A stretch of 62,875 nt of DNA from Anaerofilum faecale. Its GTDB lineage: Bacteria; Bacillota; Clostridia; Oscillospirales; Ruminococcaceae. Made by a program: the position numbers and the translations under genes. The stretch is taken from contig DXFV01000002.1 of NCBI GenBank assembly GCA_019114265.1, positions 1 to 62,875 on the forward strand. The letters are read 5' to 3'. A model generated the notes under the pieces. The model was given only the letters and a program-made list of their open reading frames with translations. It was not told where the DNA came from and made no database searches. Shown piece by piece: positions 17,810-26,474 of this stretch. Each line of letters starts with the position of its first letter. Position 1 is the first letter of the stretch.

Positions 17810-18181
17810 TTATTCGGCGGGCGTTTCGGCGGGCTGCTCCTCCTCGGCCGCGGGGGCGGGAACCTCTTCCTCATCCTCGGGCACTTCCTGGTTGAACTCC
17901 TCGCTGAACAGCAGCTGCTCGTACTCGTCCAGTTCCTTTTCGCGGCGCTGGATATACATATATGCGGCGGCCAGAGCGCCGGCAACAGCGGCCAGGAAAA
18001 CCAGGATAGCGGCAAATGTGGACTTCTTCATGGTGATGGTCTCCTCCTTTTTGCGGGCCAGACGCTCGCTGGCCTGTTTTGTGGTTTCTACGGCGGCCTG
18101 TGCGGCGTCCAGCACACCGGCCAGAGCACCGGCCATGGCCAATGTGCGGCCGGCCCGGAAAATGCGGCTGGGAAATTTCAT
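17810..18181 (-). CDS. Small membrane protein with acidic tail, unknown function
   Basis: A 123-residue protein that I do not recognise. Residues 1-50 form an alanine-rich, basic, partly amphipathic stretch. One clear transmembrane helix follows (about residues 54-75, AAILVFLAAVAGALAAAYMYI), then a highly acidic, proline/alanine-rich tail (about 80-123). Two starts are plausible: 18181, with GGGAGG upstream, and an in-frame ATG at 18031 (MKKSTF), with an even stronger AAAGGAGGAG site, which would give a 73-residue membrane protein. A perfect -35/-10 promoter lies upstream and a terminator downstream, so it is an independent transcription unit. Confidence 0.75.
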   Translation of the reverse strand: MKFPSRIFRAGRTLAMAGALAGVLDAAQAAVETTKQASERLARKKEETITMKKSTFAAILVFLAAVAGALAAAYMYIQRREKELDEYEQLLFSEEFNQEVPEDEEEVPAPAAEEEQPAETPAE

Positions 18182-18229
18182 CAGGCAAAGCCTCCCTTTG
18201 ACGGCAGAGCGCCGGGTTGTATTAACTTT

Positions 18230-18258
18230 ATTATAGCCGCTGCGGCCGCAGATTACAA
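18230..18258 (-). promoter_or_regulatory. Strong promoter of the small membrane-protein gene
   Basis: On the minus strand TTGTAA (18253-18258), a 17-base spacer and a perfect TATAAT (18230-18235). It lies about 50 bases upstream of the ATG at 18181. Confidence 0.75.
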
Positions 18259-18286
18259 CATCCGGGGCACTTTCTTCTAAAAAAGT

Positions 18287-19354
18287 TTACGATTGCGCCG
18301 CCATATAGGTGCGATATGCACAGAACGCCCCGGGCAGCGGGTAGGTTTCGTCCAGCGCCGCGCGGCCTGCCCACACGCATCTCGCCGGCGCCTCGCCCTC
18401 GGCTTCAAAGCACAGGCCGTGCATCTGCCATTCGATGTGGCTGAAGAGATGCTTTGCAAGGGGACCAGGCCCGGTATACCGCGCCCGCAGCCCCGCTTTG
18501 CGCAGGAGCCGGGCCGCGCCGTCCGCGTCCAGCGCGCGCTCGCAGAGGAACGGCTGCCACAGTCCGGCCAGCAGCCCCGTTTCGCCGCGCTGCTGCAGAA
18601 GGTATTCGCCCGCGCCGTTCTTCACCAGCAGCACCGTCACCGGCTGCACCCGGCGCGCTTTGGGTGCGGCCTTCACCGGCAGCAGGGCCGCCCGTCCGGA
18701 CGCCTTTGCCCGGCAGAACGCGGCCGCCGGACAGTCTGCGCAGCGCACCGCCGCACCCGGCAGGCACACCAGCGCTCCCAGCTCCATCAGGGCCTGGTTG
18801 AAATCGCCCGGCGCATCGGGCGGCATGCAGGCCAGCACCCGGTCGGCGCAGGTGCGCCTGGCGGCGGGGCGGGTGATGTCGGAGCTGTCGTCGTACAGCC
18901 GCGAAAACACCCGCAGCACATTGCCGTCCACCGCCGGCACCGTCAGCCCGAAGCAGATCGACCCGATGGCGCCCGCCGTGTAGTCCCCGATGCCGGGCAG
19001 TGCGCGCAGTGCCTGGTAGTCGGCCGGCAGCTGCCCGCCGTGCTGCTCCATCACCACCCGCGCGGCCTTCTGCAGGTTGCGGGCGCGGCTGTAATAGCCC
19101 AGCCCCTCCCACAGCTTCAAAAGACGCTGTTCGTCGCATTCGGCCAGCGCGGCGATGGTGGGCAGCTCGGCCATGAAGCGGCGGTAGTGCTCCAGCGCGG
19201 CGGCCACCCGCGTCTGCTGCAGCATGATCTCGCTCACCCACACGCCGTAGGGGGTGGGGTTCACCCGGAAGGGCAGCAGACGCCGGTTTTCGCGGTACCA
19301 GCAAAGCAAAGGCGGGGCCAGCCGCCGGGAGATCTCGTCCTGTGTGTGCGGCAT
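18287..19354 (-). CDS. mutY: A/G-specific adenine DNA glycosylase
   Basis: A 355-residue base-excision-repair enzyme that removes adenine mispaired with 8-oxoguanine. The helix-hairpin-helix LPGIGDYTAGAI (about 119-130) and catalytic Asp143 in AVDGNV are present; Glu42 in SEIMLQQT is the second catalytic residue. The 4Fe-4S cysteines are 197, 205, 208 and 214, with seven residues between the first two where the classical spacing is six. A C-terminal NUDIX-like domain (about 235-350) recognises 8-oxoguanine. GGAGG precedes the start. It lies 30 bases after asnS and is probably co-transcribed from the T-box leader. Confidence 0.94.
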   Translation of the reverse strand: MPHTQDEISRRLAPPLLCWYRENRRLLPFRVNPTPYGVWVSEIMLQQTRVAAALEHYRRFMAELPTIAALAECDEQRLLKLWEGLGYYSRARNLQKAARVVMEQHGGQLPADYQALRALPGIGDYTAGAIGSICFGLTVPAVDGNVLRVFSRLYDDSSDITRPAARRTCADRVLACMPPDAPGDFNQALMELGALVCLPGAAVRCADCPAAAFCRAKASGRAALLPVKAAPKARRVQPVTVLLVKNGAGEYLLQQRGETGLLAGLWQPFLCERALDADGAARLLRKAGLRARYTGPGPLAKHLFSHIEWQMHGLCFEAEGEAPARCVWAGRAALDETYPLPGAFCAYRTYMAAQS

Positions 19355-19384
19355 GGCTCCCGCCTCCTTGTTGTTTTTTGGGGG

Positions 19385-20770
19385 TTAGAAACCGCTGGCC
19401 GTGCGGGGGAAGGGCAGCACGTCGCGGATGTTGGGGATGCCGGTGAGGTACATCACCAGGCGCTCGAAGCCCAGGCCGTAGCCGGCGTGCTTCACACTGC
19501 CGAAGCGGCGCAGGTCCAGATACCAGTCGTAGTCTTCCCGGGCCAGGCCCAGCTCATCCATCCGGGCCTCCAGCAGCTCCAGGCGCTCTTCGCGCTGGCT
19601 GCCGCCGATCAGCTCGCCGATGCCGGGCACCAGCATGTCGGCCGCGGCCACGGTCTTGCCGTCGTCGTTCAGGCGCATATAGAAACTCTTGATCTCCTTG
19701 GGGTAATCGGTGACGAACACCGGCTTTTTGAACACCTGCTCGGTCAGGTAGCGCTCGTGCTCGGTCTGCAGGTCGGTGCCCCATTCCACCTTGTACTGGA
19801 AGTGGTCGTTGTTCTGCTTCAGGATCTCCACTGCCTCGGTGTAGGAGACGCGGGCAAACTCGCTGTTCACCAGCGCGGTGAGGCGCTCAAGCAGGCCCTT
19901 GTCGAAGAACTTGTTGAAGAAGGCCAGCTCGTCGGGGCACTTCTCCAGCACATACCCGATCACCGACTTGATCATCGCCTCGGCGTTGTCCATATCGTCG
20001 GACAGGTCGGCAAAGGCCATCTCCGGCTCGATCATCCAGAACTCGGCGGCGTGGCGCGGGGTGTAGGATTTCTCGGCGCGGAAGGTGGGACCGAAGGTGT
20101 ACACCTTACCGAAAGCCAGCGCCATCGCTTCGGCCTCCAGCTGGCCGGAGACGGTCAGGTTGGTGGAACGGCCGAAGAAGTCCTGGCTGTAATCCACCGC
20201 GCCGTCCTCGGTGCGGGGGGGATTGGCGGGGTCGAGGGTGGTCACCCGGAACATCTCGCCGGCGCCCTCGCAGTCGCTGCCGGTGATGAGGGGAGTGTGG
20301 GCGTAGACGAAGCCCTGCTCCTGGAAGAATTTGTGGATGGCATAGGCTGCCACGCTGCGCACCCGGAAGGCCGCCGAGAAGGTGTTGGTGCGGGGGCGCA
20401 GATGGGGCATGGTGCGCAGGAATTCCACGGTGTGGCGCTTTTTTTGCAGCGGATACTCGGCGGGGCAGCTGCCCAGCACCACGATGGAGTCGGCGTTCAC
20501 CTCAAAGGGCTGCTTGGCGCCGGGGGTGTGGATCAGGCGGCCGGTCACCTCAAAGCTGGTGCCCACGCCGGACTTGGCGATCTCTCGGTAATTTTCCAGC
20601 TTTTCGGCCTCGAACACAACCTGCAGGCTTTTGAAGCTGCTGCCGTCGCTCAGCTCGATGAAACCGATGCTCTTGGAATCGCGCACGGTCTTGGCCCAGC
20701 CGCACACGGTGACGACGGCGCCGTCGGCGGGCGTCTGGGAGAACAGGGTGGAGATCTCGATTCTCTGCAT
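19385..20770 (-). CDS. asnS: Asparaginyl-tRNA synthetase
   Basis: A 461-residue class IIb aminoacyl-tRNA synthetase charging tRNA-Asn. The N-terminal OB-fold anticodon-binding domain (about 1-105) starts MQRIEISTLF. The catalytic core shows motif 2 (FRAEKSYTPRHAAEFWMIEPE) and motif 3 (GYGLGFERLVMYL). The ATG at 20770 is preferred; a GTG four codons upstream overlaps the AAGGAG ribosome site. Expression is controlled by an upstream T-box leader with an asparagine specifier codon, and mutY follows in the same direction. Confidence 0.96.
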   Translation of the reverse strand: MQRIEISTLFSQTPADGAVVTVCGWAKTVRDSKSIGFIELSDGSSFKSLQVVFEAEKLENYREIAKSGVGTSFEVTGRLIHTPGAKQPFEVNADSIVVLGSCPAEYPLQKKRHTVEFLRTMPHLRPRTNTFSAAFRVRSVAAYAIHKFFQEQGFVYAHTPLITGSDCEGAGEMFRVTTLDPANPPRTEDGAVDYSQDFFGRSTNLTVSGQLEAEAMALAFGKVYTFGPTFRAEKSYTPRHAAEFWMIEPEMAFADLSDDMDNAEAMIKSVIGYVLEKCPDELAFFNKFFDKGLLERLTALVNSEFARVSYTEAVEILKQNNDHFQYKVEWGTDLQTEHERYLTEQVFKKPVFVTDYPKEIKSFYMRLNDDGKTVAAADMLVPGIGELIGGSQREERLELLEARMDELGLAREDYDWYLDLRRFGSVKHAGYGLGFERLVMYLTGIPNIRDVLPFPRTASGF

Positions 20771-21080
20771 GATGGGGAACACTCCTTTTCAAAATAAAAA
20801 ACGACAGCATTTCGTCCGTATTATAGGACGAATCGCTGTCGGGATCCGCGGTGCCACCTATCTTGCCCCCAAAGCGGAGGCCGCCTTGTCACGCTCGAAA
20901 AACAAGCGCCGCTGCTGTAACGGGCCGCGCCCGGCGCACCTACTGCCCACAGAAGCGGGGTTCAGATTGCGGCTGGGGAGTGTTCTTCGGGCGGCCGATG
21001 CTGCGGGGCTTTCACCGTCCCCCGCTCGCTGGGGCGCCGGGCCCCGCCGTACTTTTCTCCGTCATCGCCTTTGGGATATG
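20771..21080 (-). promoter_or_regulatory. T-box leader of asnS (Asn-responsive)
   Basis: On the minus strand the leader has the Stem I signature GATGACGGAGAAAAGTA, a specifier region reading GAAG-AAC-ACTCC (AAC = Asn) and the conserved T-box AGGTGGCACCGCGG near 20849-20862. It ends in a terminator (stem CGACAGC...GCTGTCG with TTTTTTATTTT) just before asnS. Uncharged tRNA-Asn is expected to switch it to the antiterminator form. Confidence 0.9.
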
Positions 21081-21085
21081 GGATG

Positions 21086-21114
21086 ATTGTAGCACGCCGC
21101 CGCCGGTCTGTCAA
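21086..21114 (-). promoter_or_regulatory. Promoter of the asnS T-box transcript
   Basis: On the minus strand a perfect TTGACA (21109-21114), a 17-base spacer and TACAAT (21086-21091). The predicted start is near 21079. Confidence 0.85.
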
Positions 21115-21137
21115 GAAGGGGAATCGCCAGATTTCGC

Positions 21138-21196
21138 TTGCATATCGGTGTGAAATGCGCTATAATATATAACATATAGTATATAGTGACTATATA
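21138..21196 (+). promoter_or_regulatory. Promoter plus palindromic operator upstream of the export-protein gene
   Basis: TTGCAT (21138-21143), 17 bases, perfect TATAAT (21161-21166). Immediately downstream is a dyad of 8-base arms TATATAGT and ACTATATA around a single G. Its position over the start of transcription suggests a repressor site, in style like GntR-type operators (inference). Confidence 0.6.
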
Positions 21197-21252
21197 GTAT
21201 AGGACAATTTCGCAAAAATCAGTCAATTTGACAGAGAAAGGAATCTGCCAGT

Positions 21253-21738
21253 ATGTTGGAAACACTAAAGGAATATCTGTGGGTATTCATCGTCTCGATG
21301 TTGCCTTTGATCGAGCTGCGCGGCGCGGTGCCCATCGGCGTGGGCATGGGCCTGCCGCTGATCCCCACCTATATCGTGGCCGTGATCGGCAATATGCTGC
21401 CGGTGCCGGTGATCCTGCTGTTCTCCAAGCAGGTGCTGCTGTGGTGCACCCGCCTGCCCAAGGTGGGCGGCTTTTTCCAGAAGATCTGGGAGAAGGGCGT
21501 CAAGAGCGGCGACAAGCTGCAGCAGAAAGCGGGCAACGGCCTGTACTGGGCGCTGTTCTTGTTCGTGGGCGTTCCGCTGCCCGGCACCGGGGCCTGGACG
21601 GGCGGTCTGGCGGCCACCATTCTGGATATGAAATTCTGGCCCAGCGTGCTGGCCATCGCGGGCGGCGTGATGCTGGCCGGCGTGATCATGGCGCTGGTCA
21701 GCAGCGGCGTCTTTGGCGCGCTTGGCCTGCTGTTCTGA
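21253..21738 (+). CDS. Small multidrug-export family membrane protein
   Basis: A 161-residue membrane protein of the small multidrug-export type (Pfam Sm_multidrug_ex, a YqaA/SNARE-associated-like fold). It has four to five hydrophobic segments, the conserved early PLIELRGAVPIGV motif and PLPGTGAWTGGLAATIL in the second half. The family name is historical; its transport role is unproven. It is transcribed divergently from the asnS T-box promoter under its own strong promoter with an overlapping palindrome, and ends at a hairpin with seven T residues. GAAAGGA lies upstream of the ATG. Confidence 0.85.
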   Translation: MLETLKEYLWVFIVSMLPLIELRGAVPIGVGMGLPLIPTYIVAVIGNMLPVPVILLFSKQVLLWCTRLPKVGGFFQKIWEKGVKSGDKLQQKAGNGLYWALFLFVGVPLPGTGAWTGGLAATILDMKFWPSVLAIAGGVMLAGVIMALVSSGVFGALGLLF

Positions 21739-21756
21739 TCGGAAGATATGCGCCGG

Positions 21757-21797
21757 ACGGGCGGTTTTCCCAAACGGGAAGGCCGCCCGTTTTTTTG
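21757..21797 (+). terminator. Intrinsic terminator after the export-protein gene
   Basis: Stem ACGGGCGG (21757-21764) / CCGCCCGT (21783-21790), followed by TTTTTTT. Confidence 0.85.
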
Positions 21798-21849
21798 CTC
21801 CAAAAACAAAATGGCAGCTGCCTTCCCGTGGGGAAAGCAGCTGCCATTT
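21796..21849 (-). terminator. Intrinsic terminator of the flavin reductase-like gene
   Basis: On the minus strand, 13-base arms (AAATGGCAGCTGC and its complement, 21809-21849) form a hairpin followed by TTTTGTTTTTGG. Confidence 0.8.
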
Positions 21850-21865
21850 CTGCGCGCGGCGGGAT

Positions 21866-22375
21866 TCAGCGGGTGTGGATGGATTCGACCTCGGCCACAT
21901 ACACGATGTGGTAGTCCTTGTCGGGGTACCATTTCGCGTCCAGCCCGCTGTCCAGGAACTGCGCCGGGTCGATGCGCCCGGCGTACAGCGGACGGCAGAC
22001 GATGGTGGTCTCGGCCTGTGCAAAGGCGGGGGCGCCGTCCAGCGATTCCACCGTCAGGCCGGCTTTTGCGATCTTGTCCGGCTCGTCGCGGCCGCTCACC
22101 TTGCCCAGATAAGCCAGCGCCGGGCGCTGTTCTTCGGGGAAAAAGGAGAGGGTGAACCGCCCGGCGGCGTCGATAAATTCGCGGGTGCAGCGCTGCGGGC
22201 GCACAAAGGCGAACACCACATTTTTGCCCCACAGCACGCCCATCCCGCCCCAGCTGGCGGTCATCGCGTTGACGGCGCCGTCAGGCTTTTGGGCGGCAAC
22301 GAGCATCCACTGCCTGCCGATGGCGGCAAACGGGCTGCGCGCAAAATCTTCGGGTTTGATCTGGTTCCAGTTCAT
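21866..22375 (-). CDS. Flavin reductase-like protein (FMN-binding split barrel)
   Basis: A 169-residue protein of the flavin reductase-like/pyridoxamine oxidase-like split-barrel fold, which binds FMN and usually transfers electrons from NAD(P)H or acts as a flavoprotein partner. The segments NAMTASWGGMGVLWGK and VFAFVRPQRCTREFI resemble the flavin-contacting loops. Its own substrate is unknown. Upstream on the same strand is a CBS-domain gene separated by about 20 bases, so they may be co-transcribed. GAAAGGAAG precedes the ATG. Confidence 0.85.
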   Translation of the reverse strand: MNWNQIKPEDFARSPFAAIGRQWMLVAAQKPDGAVNAMTASWGGMGVLWGKNVVFAFVRPQRCTREFIDAAGRFTLSFFPEEQRPALAYLGKVSGRDEPDKIAKAGLTVESLDGAPAFAQAETTIVCRPLYAGRIDPAQFLDSGLDAKWYPDKDYHIVYVAEVESIHTR

Positions 22376-22396
22376 GGAAGTCGCTTCCTTTCGTGT

Positions 22397-22852
22397 TTAT
22401 ACGCTGGCGGCGGCCCGGATCTGCACCCGGGGGCTGGCTTTGGAATTTTCTTTTCTGTAGCGGTCGTAGCAGTATTGGATGATGGCCTTGCGCTTGATGA
22501 TGCCGATGAAGCTGTTCTTGTCGTCGATCACCGGCACGAAGTTCTGCTGCATGGCGGCGATCACCAGATCGTCCATCGTGGTGTCCACCCGCACAGCCGA
22601 ATTGTCCCGCTTGCGGGGCAGACGCATCACCGGCACCTCCTCGGCCTGTGCCAGCGACAGGCCGTAGCCGTTTTTGATGCCCCACAGCAGGTCGCCCTCG
22701 GTGATGGTGCCCACATACTCGCCCTTTCGGTTGAGGATGGGGATGGAAGAATAGCGGTGATGCTCCATTTTTTCCAGCGTCTGGCGCACGGTGAAGTCAT
22801 CGTAGATAAACGCCACGTCCTGTTTGGGGGTGAGAAAGAATAAAATGTTCAT
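22397..22852 (-). CDS. CBS-domain protein
   Basis: A 151-residue protein made of a pair of CBS domains (about 8-60 and 75-130: YSSIPILNRKGEYVGTITEGDLLW, then FVPVIDDKNSFIGIIKRK). Such tandems bind adenine nucleotides and sense energy state. The preferred start MNILFFLTPK at 22852 fits the family's usual N terminus; an alternative ATG four codons upstream has a ribosome site too close to the codon. The basic C-terminal tail is not part of the CBS fold. The partner protein is unknown. Confidence 0.82.
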   Translation of the reverse strand: MNILFFLTPKQDVAFIYDDFTVRQTLEKMEHHRYSSIPILNRKGEYVGTITEGDLLWGIKNGYGLSLAQAEEVPVMRLPRKRDNSAVRVDTTMDDLVIAAMQQNFVPVIDDKNSFIGIIKRKAIIQYCYDRYRKENSKASPRVQIRAAASV

Positions 22853-22922
22853 AAGATCGTGCATTCCCTCGGATTGTTTTGGTGAAAGGGGAGCGCGCCG
22901 CGCCCCCCCGGTGGACGCTTTT

Positions 22923-22931
22923 ATTATACCA
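22923..22931 (-). promoter_or_regulatory. Extended -10 promoter of the CBS-domain gene
   Basis: On the minus strand TG-G-TATAAT (hexamer at 22923-22928), with no good -35 box. It lies about 70 bases before the start at 22852. Confidence 0.6.
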
Positions 22932-23038
22932 CAATATGGGAGGGAAAAAGTGAATTTGTTGTTAAAAAAATACGGAACAGACAGAGAAAATCTGTGTGGA
23001 ATTTGTGCAGAACGCCCGATGGCGAAAATGTATACACA

Positions 23039-23047
23039 TGGTATACT
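23039..23047 (+). promoter_or_regulatory. Extended -10 promoter of the MATE gene
   Basis: TG-G-TATACT (hexamer 23042-23047) about 45 bases upstream of the ATG at 23094. The -35 region is weak. Confidence 0.5.
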
Positions 23048-23093
23048 ATACAATAAATACTGCAAAAATGTGCAAATGAGAGGGAAACACAGG

Positions 23094-24446
23094 ATGGGAA
23101 AGAACGATCTTACACAGGGGAATGCGGCGAAGGTCCTGCTGCGGTTTGCGGCGCCGTTTTTGGCGGCGAACCTGATCCAGGCGCTGTATGGCGCGGCCGA
23201 CCTGGCGGTGGTGGGATGGTTCTGCGGGCCGGCGAGCGTGGCCGCCGTCTCCACCGGCACCCAGGTCACCCAGATCATCACCAGCGTCATCGCGGGCCTC
23301 ACGCTGGGCGGCACCATCCGGGTGGGCCAGCTGGTGGGCAGCGGACAGCAGGGCAAAACCGGCGCAGCGGTGGGCACGCTGCTCACGGCCTTTGCCGTCT
23401 TTGCGGCGGGGCTGACGGCCGCACTGCTGGGCGGCAGCCGCTGGATCCTGCAGGCGCTGCAAACGCCCGAAGCCGCCTTTGCCGAGGCGATGCGGTATGT
23501 CTGCATCTGCGCGGCGGGCGTTGTGTTCATCTGCGGCTACAACGCGGTCAGCGCGGTGCTGCGCGGATACGGCGACTCGGTGCGGCCGATGCTGTTCGTG
23601 GCGCTGGCCTGTGTGCTGAACATCGCGGGCGACCTGCTGCTGGTGGGGGTGCTGCGGATGGGGGCGGCGGGCGCGGCGGTGGCCACCGTGGCGGCGCAGG
23701 GGTTCAGCATGGTGTGCGGGATGGTGTATCTGCACAGGAGCCGGTTCCCGTTCCGCTTCGGCAGAACAACGCTGCGCATCCATCCCGGCGAGCTGCGCCG
23801 CCTGGCCGGGCTGGGATTGCCCATCACGATACAGGAGTGTATGGTGCGGCTTTCGTTTTTATACCTCACCTCGGTCACCAACCGCCTGGGGGTGGCGGCG
23901 GCCGCGGCGGTGGGGGTGGCCTCCCGCTACGACGTGCTGGCCATGCTGCCCGCCACCTCGGTGGCCAGCGCGCTGGCGGCGGTGACGGCACAGAACTTCG
24001 GCGCGGGCAAGCCGCAGCGTGCGGCGCTGTCGCTCAAGCTGGGGCTGCTTTTCGCACTGGCGGCGTCGGGCTGCTTTTTTGCCTGGGCGCAGCTGTCGCC
24101 CCAGACGATGATCGGCCTGTTCAGCCGCGAGGCGGAGGTGATCGAAGCGGGCATCCCGTTCTTCCGCAGCTGCAGCTGGGACTATCTGGCGGTGAGCGTG
24201 GTGTTCTGCCTGAACGGCTACCTCAACGGCCGGGGGTGCACGGTGTTCACGATGGTCAGCTGCTGCTTTGGGGCGCTGTGCCTGCGCATGCCGCTGATCT
24301 GTCTGGCCTGCGGCCGGTGCGCCGACGACCTCGCGGTGCTGGGAGCCATCGCGCCGGCGGTGTCGGGGGTGATGGCGGTGTACACGCTGGCGTATGTGGC
24401 GTGGATGTGGCGCAAAGACCGCCGCCCGGCCCTGCAAAAAGCATAA
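23094..24446 (+). CDS. MATE family efflux transporter
   Basis: A 450-residue integral membrane protein with about 12 hydrophobic segments in two related halves, typical of multidrug and toxin extrusion (MATE) transporters that export cationic compounds against sodium or protons. Family signatures include LTQGNAAKVLLRFAAPF, GAADLAVVGWFCGP near the start, RGYGDSVRPM in the loop after the first bundle, and ITIQECMVRLSF opening the second half. Length matches the family. The longer frame extending upstream lacks a start with a ribosome site. No regulator adjoins it; substrate unknown. Confidence 0.9.
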   Translation: MGKNDLTQGNAAKVLLRFAAPFLAANLIQALYGAADLAVVGWFCGPASVAAVSTGTQVTQIITSVIAGLTLGGTIRVGQLVGSGQQGKTGAAVGTLLTAFAVFAAGLTAALLGGSRWILQALQTPEAAFAEAMRYVCICAAGVVFICGYNAVSAVLRGYGDSVRPMLFVALACVLNIAGDLLLVGVLRMGAAGAAVATVAAQGFSMVCGMVYLHRSRFPFRFGRTTLRIHPGELRRLAGLGLPITIQECMVRLSFLYLTSVTNRLGVAAAAAVGVASRYDVLAMLPATSVASALAAVTAQNFGAGKPQRAALSLKLGLLFALAASGCFFAWAQLSPQTMIGLFSREAEVIEAGIPFFRSCSWDYLAVSVVFCLNGYLNGRGCTVFTMVSCCFGALCLRMPLICLACGRCADDLAVLGAIAPAVSGVMAVYTLAYVAWMWRKDRRPALQKA

Positions 24447-24462
24447 TAAACGGCAAATCAAA

Positions 24463-24501
24463 CGCGCGGCCGCCTGTCCGATGGGACAAAGCGGCCGCGC
24501 G
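24463..24501. terminator. Hairpin between MATE and thrS genes, likely terminator
   Basis: Perfect 11-base arms CGCGCGGCCGC / GCGGCCGCGCG. On the plus side no T-run follows. On the minus side it is followed by a loose T-rich stretch, so it more likely ends thrS transcripts. Confidence 0.5.
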
Positions 24502-24539
24502 CTGCGGTATCGGGTATACTATGGTAGCGCCGGAGACGG

Positions 24540-26474
24540 TCAGCGGGCCTTGCTCTCGATCTCGGCGGTGATCTGGGCGATGAAATCGGCCAGGGATTTG
24601 GTGCCGCCGTTCGCCTCCTTGCGGGCACGCACGGCGACGGTGCCTTCCTCGGCCTCCTTGTCGCCCACCACCAGCATATAGGGGATCTTCTTCAGCTGAG
24701 CCTCGCGGATCTTGTAGCCCATCTTCTCGCTGCGGTAGTCGGTCTCCACCCGCACGCCGGCGGCTTCCAGCGCCTTGTGCACCTTCTCGGCGTAGTCGTG
24801 GTGCTTCTCGCTGATGGGGATCACCATCACCTGGGTGGGCATCAGCCACACCGGCAGAGCGCCGGCATACTTCTCCAGCAGCAGCGCCAGGGTGCGCTCG
24901 TAGCAGCCGATGGAGGTGCGGTGGATGATATAGGGGATGCGCTCCTTGCCGTCCACATCGGTGTAGTGCATGCCGAACTTCTCGGCCAGCAGCATGTCGA
25001 TCTGGATGGTGATGAGGGTGTCTTCCTTGCCGAACACGTTCTTGATCTGGATGTCCAGCTTGGGACCGTAGAAGGCGGCCTCGTCCACGCCCACCTCGTA
25101 CTCCAGACCCAGATGGTCCAGGATCTTCTGCATCAGGCTCTGGGCTTCCTCCCACTGCTCGGCGGTGCCCTCGTACTTGTCGGTGCGGTTCGGGTCCCAC
25201 TGGCTGAAACGATAGCTCACGTCCTCGGCCAGGCCGATGGTCTCCAGCATCTCCTTGGCCAGCTCCAGGCAGCCGCGGAACTCCTCCTCCAGCTGCTCGG
25301 GGCGCAGGATCAGGTGGCCTTCGCTGATGGTGAACTGACGCACGCGGATCAGGCCGTGCATCTCGCCGGAATCCTCGTTGCGGAACAGGGTGGAGGTCTC
25401 GCCCAGGCGCATGGGCAGGTCACGGTAGGAGCGCTTGCGGTTCAGGAACACCTGATACTGGAACGGGCAGGTCATCGGGCGCAGGGCAAAGCACTCCTTG
25501 GTCTCGTCGTCGGGGTCGCCCAGGATGAACATGCCGTCGCGGTAGTGGTCCCAGTGGCCGCTGATCTTATACAGGTCGCGCTTGGCCATATAGGGGGTTT
25601 TGGTCAGCAGGTAGCCGCGCTTCTGCTCGGTGTCCTCCACCCAGCGCTGCAGCAGCTGCACGGTGCGGGCGCCGTTGGGCAGCAGGATGGGCAGGCCCTG
25701 GCCGATGCAGTCCACCGTGGTGAAATACTCCAGCTCGCGGCCGATCTTGTTGTGGTCGCGCTTGCGGGCTTCCTCCTGCTGTTTCAGATACTCGTCCAGC
25801 TCGCCGGCCTTGGGGAAGGCCACGCCGTACACGCGGCACAGGGTGTCGCGGCTGGAATCGCCGCGCCAGTAGGCGCTGGTGGCCTGGGTCAGACGGGCGG
25901 CCTTCACCGCGCCGGTGCTCATCAGGTGGGGGCCGGCGCACAGGTCGGTGAAATCGCCCTGCTTGTAGACGCTCAGCTCCCAGCCCTTCTCGGCGTACTC
26001 CTCCACCAGCTCCAGCTTGTAGGGCTGGCCGGCAAAGAGGCTGCGGGCCTCCTCCAGCGAGACGATGCGCTTCTCGATGGGCAGATCTTCCTTGGCGATC
26101 TTCTTCATCTCGGCCTCGATGGCGGCGAACTGGTCGGGGGTGAAGGGCTTCACGCCGCCCACGTCGTAGTACCAGCCGGTCTCCAGCGCGGGGCCGATGC
26201 CGAAGTGCGCCTCGGGGTACAGGTGCTGGATGGCCTGCGCCATGATGTGCGCGGCGGTGTGCCAGAAGGCGTGCTGGCCGTCCTTGTCGGCAAAGGTGAG
26301 GATCTCCAGCATGCAGTCTTTGTCCAGCGGGGTGCGCAGGTCGCACACCTCGCCGTCCACGCGGGCGGCGCAGGCCGATTTGTACAGGCCCATGCCGATG
26401 CTCTTGGCAACGTCGGCGGCGGATACGCCGGCCTCGAACTCCTTGACGGTGCCCTTCAGGTCAACTTTGATCAT
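24540..26474 (-). CDS. thrS: Threonyl-tRNA synthetase
   Basis: A 644-residue class IIa synthetase charging tRNA-Thr, with the full domain set: TGS domain (1-60), the editing domain with HTAAHIMAQAI (about 70-230), the catalytic core with motif 2 (SGEMHGLIRVRQFTISEGHL) and motif 3 (RTSIGCYERTLALLLE), and the C-terminal anticodon-binding domain (about 545-640). The ATG at 26474 follows AAGGAGG with correct spacing; the frame running further upstream crosses the T-box leader and is not coding. Expression is controlled by that T-box. Confidence 0.97.
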   Translation of the reverse strand: MIKVDLKGTVKEFEAGVSAADVAKSIGMGLYKSACAARVDGEVCDLRTPLDKDCMLEILTFADKDGQHAFWHTAAHIMAQAIQHLYPEAHFGIGPALETGWYYDVGGVKPFTPDQFAAIEAEMKKIAKEDLPIEKRIVSLEEARSLFAGQPYKLELVEEYAEKGWELSVYKQGDFTDLCAGPHLMSTGAVKAARLTQATSAYWRGDSSRDTLCRVYGVAFPKAGELDEYLKQQEEARKRDHNKIGRELEYFTTVDCIGQGLPILLPNGARTVQLLQRWVEDTEQKRGYLLTKTPYMAKRDLYKISGHWDHYRDGMFILGDPDDETKECFALRPMTCPFQYQVFLNRKRSYRDLPMRLGETSTLFRNEDSGEMHGLIRVRQFTISEGHLILRPEQLEEEFRGCLELAKEMLETIGLAEDVSYRFSQWDPNRTDKYEGTAEQWEEAQSLMQKILDHLGLEYEVGVDEAAFYGPKLDIQIKNVFGKEDTLITIQIDMLLAEKFGMHYTDVDGKERIPYIIHRTSIGCYERTLALLLEKYAGALPVWLMPTQVMVIPISEKHHDYAEKVHKALEAAGVRVETDYRSEKMGYKIREAQLKKIPYMLVVGDKEAEEGTVAVRARKEANGGTKSLADFIAQITAEIESKAR

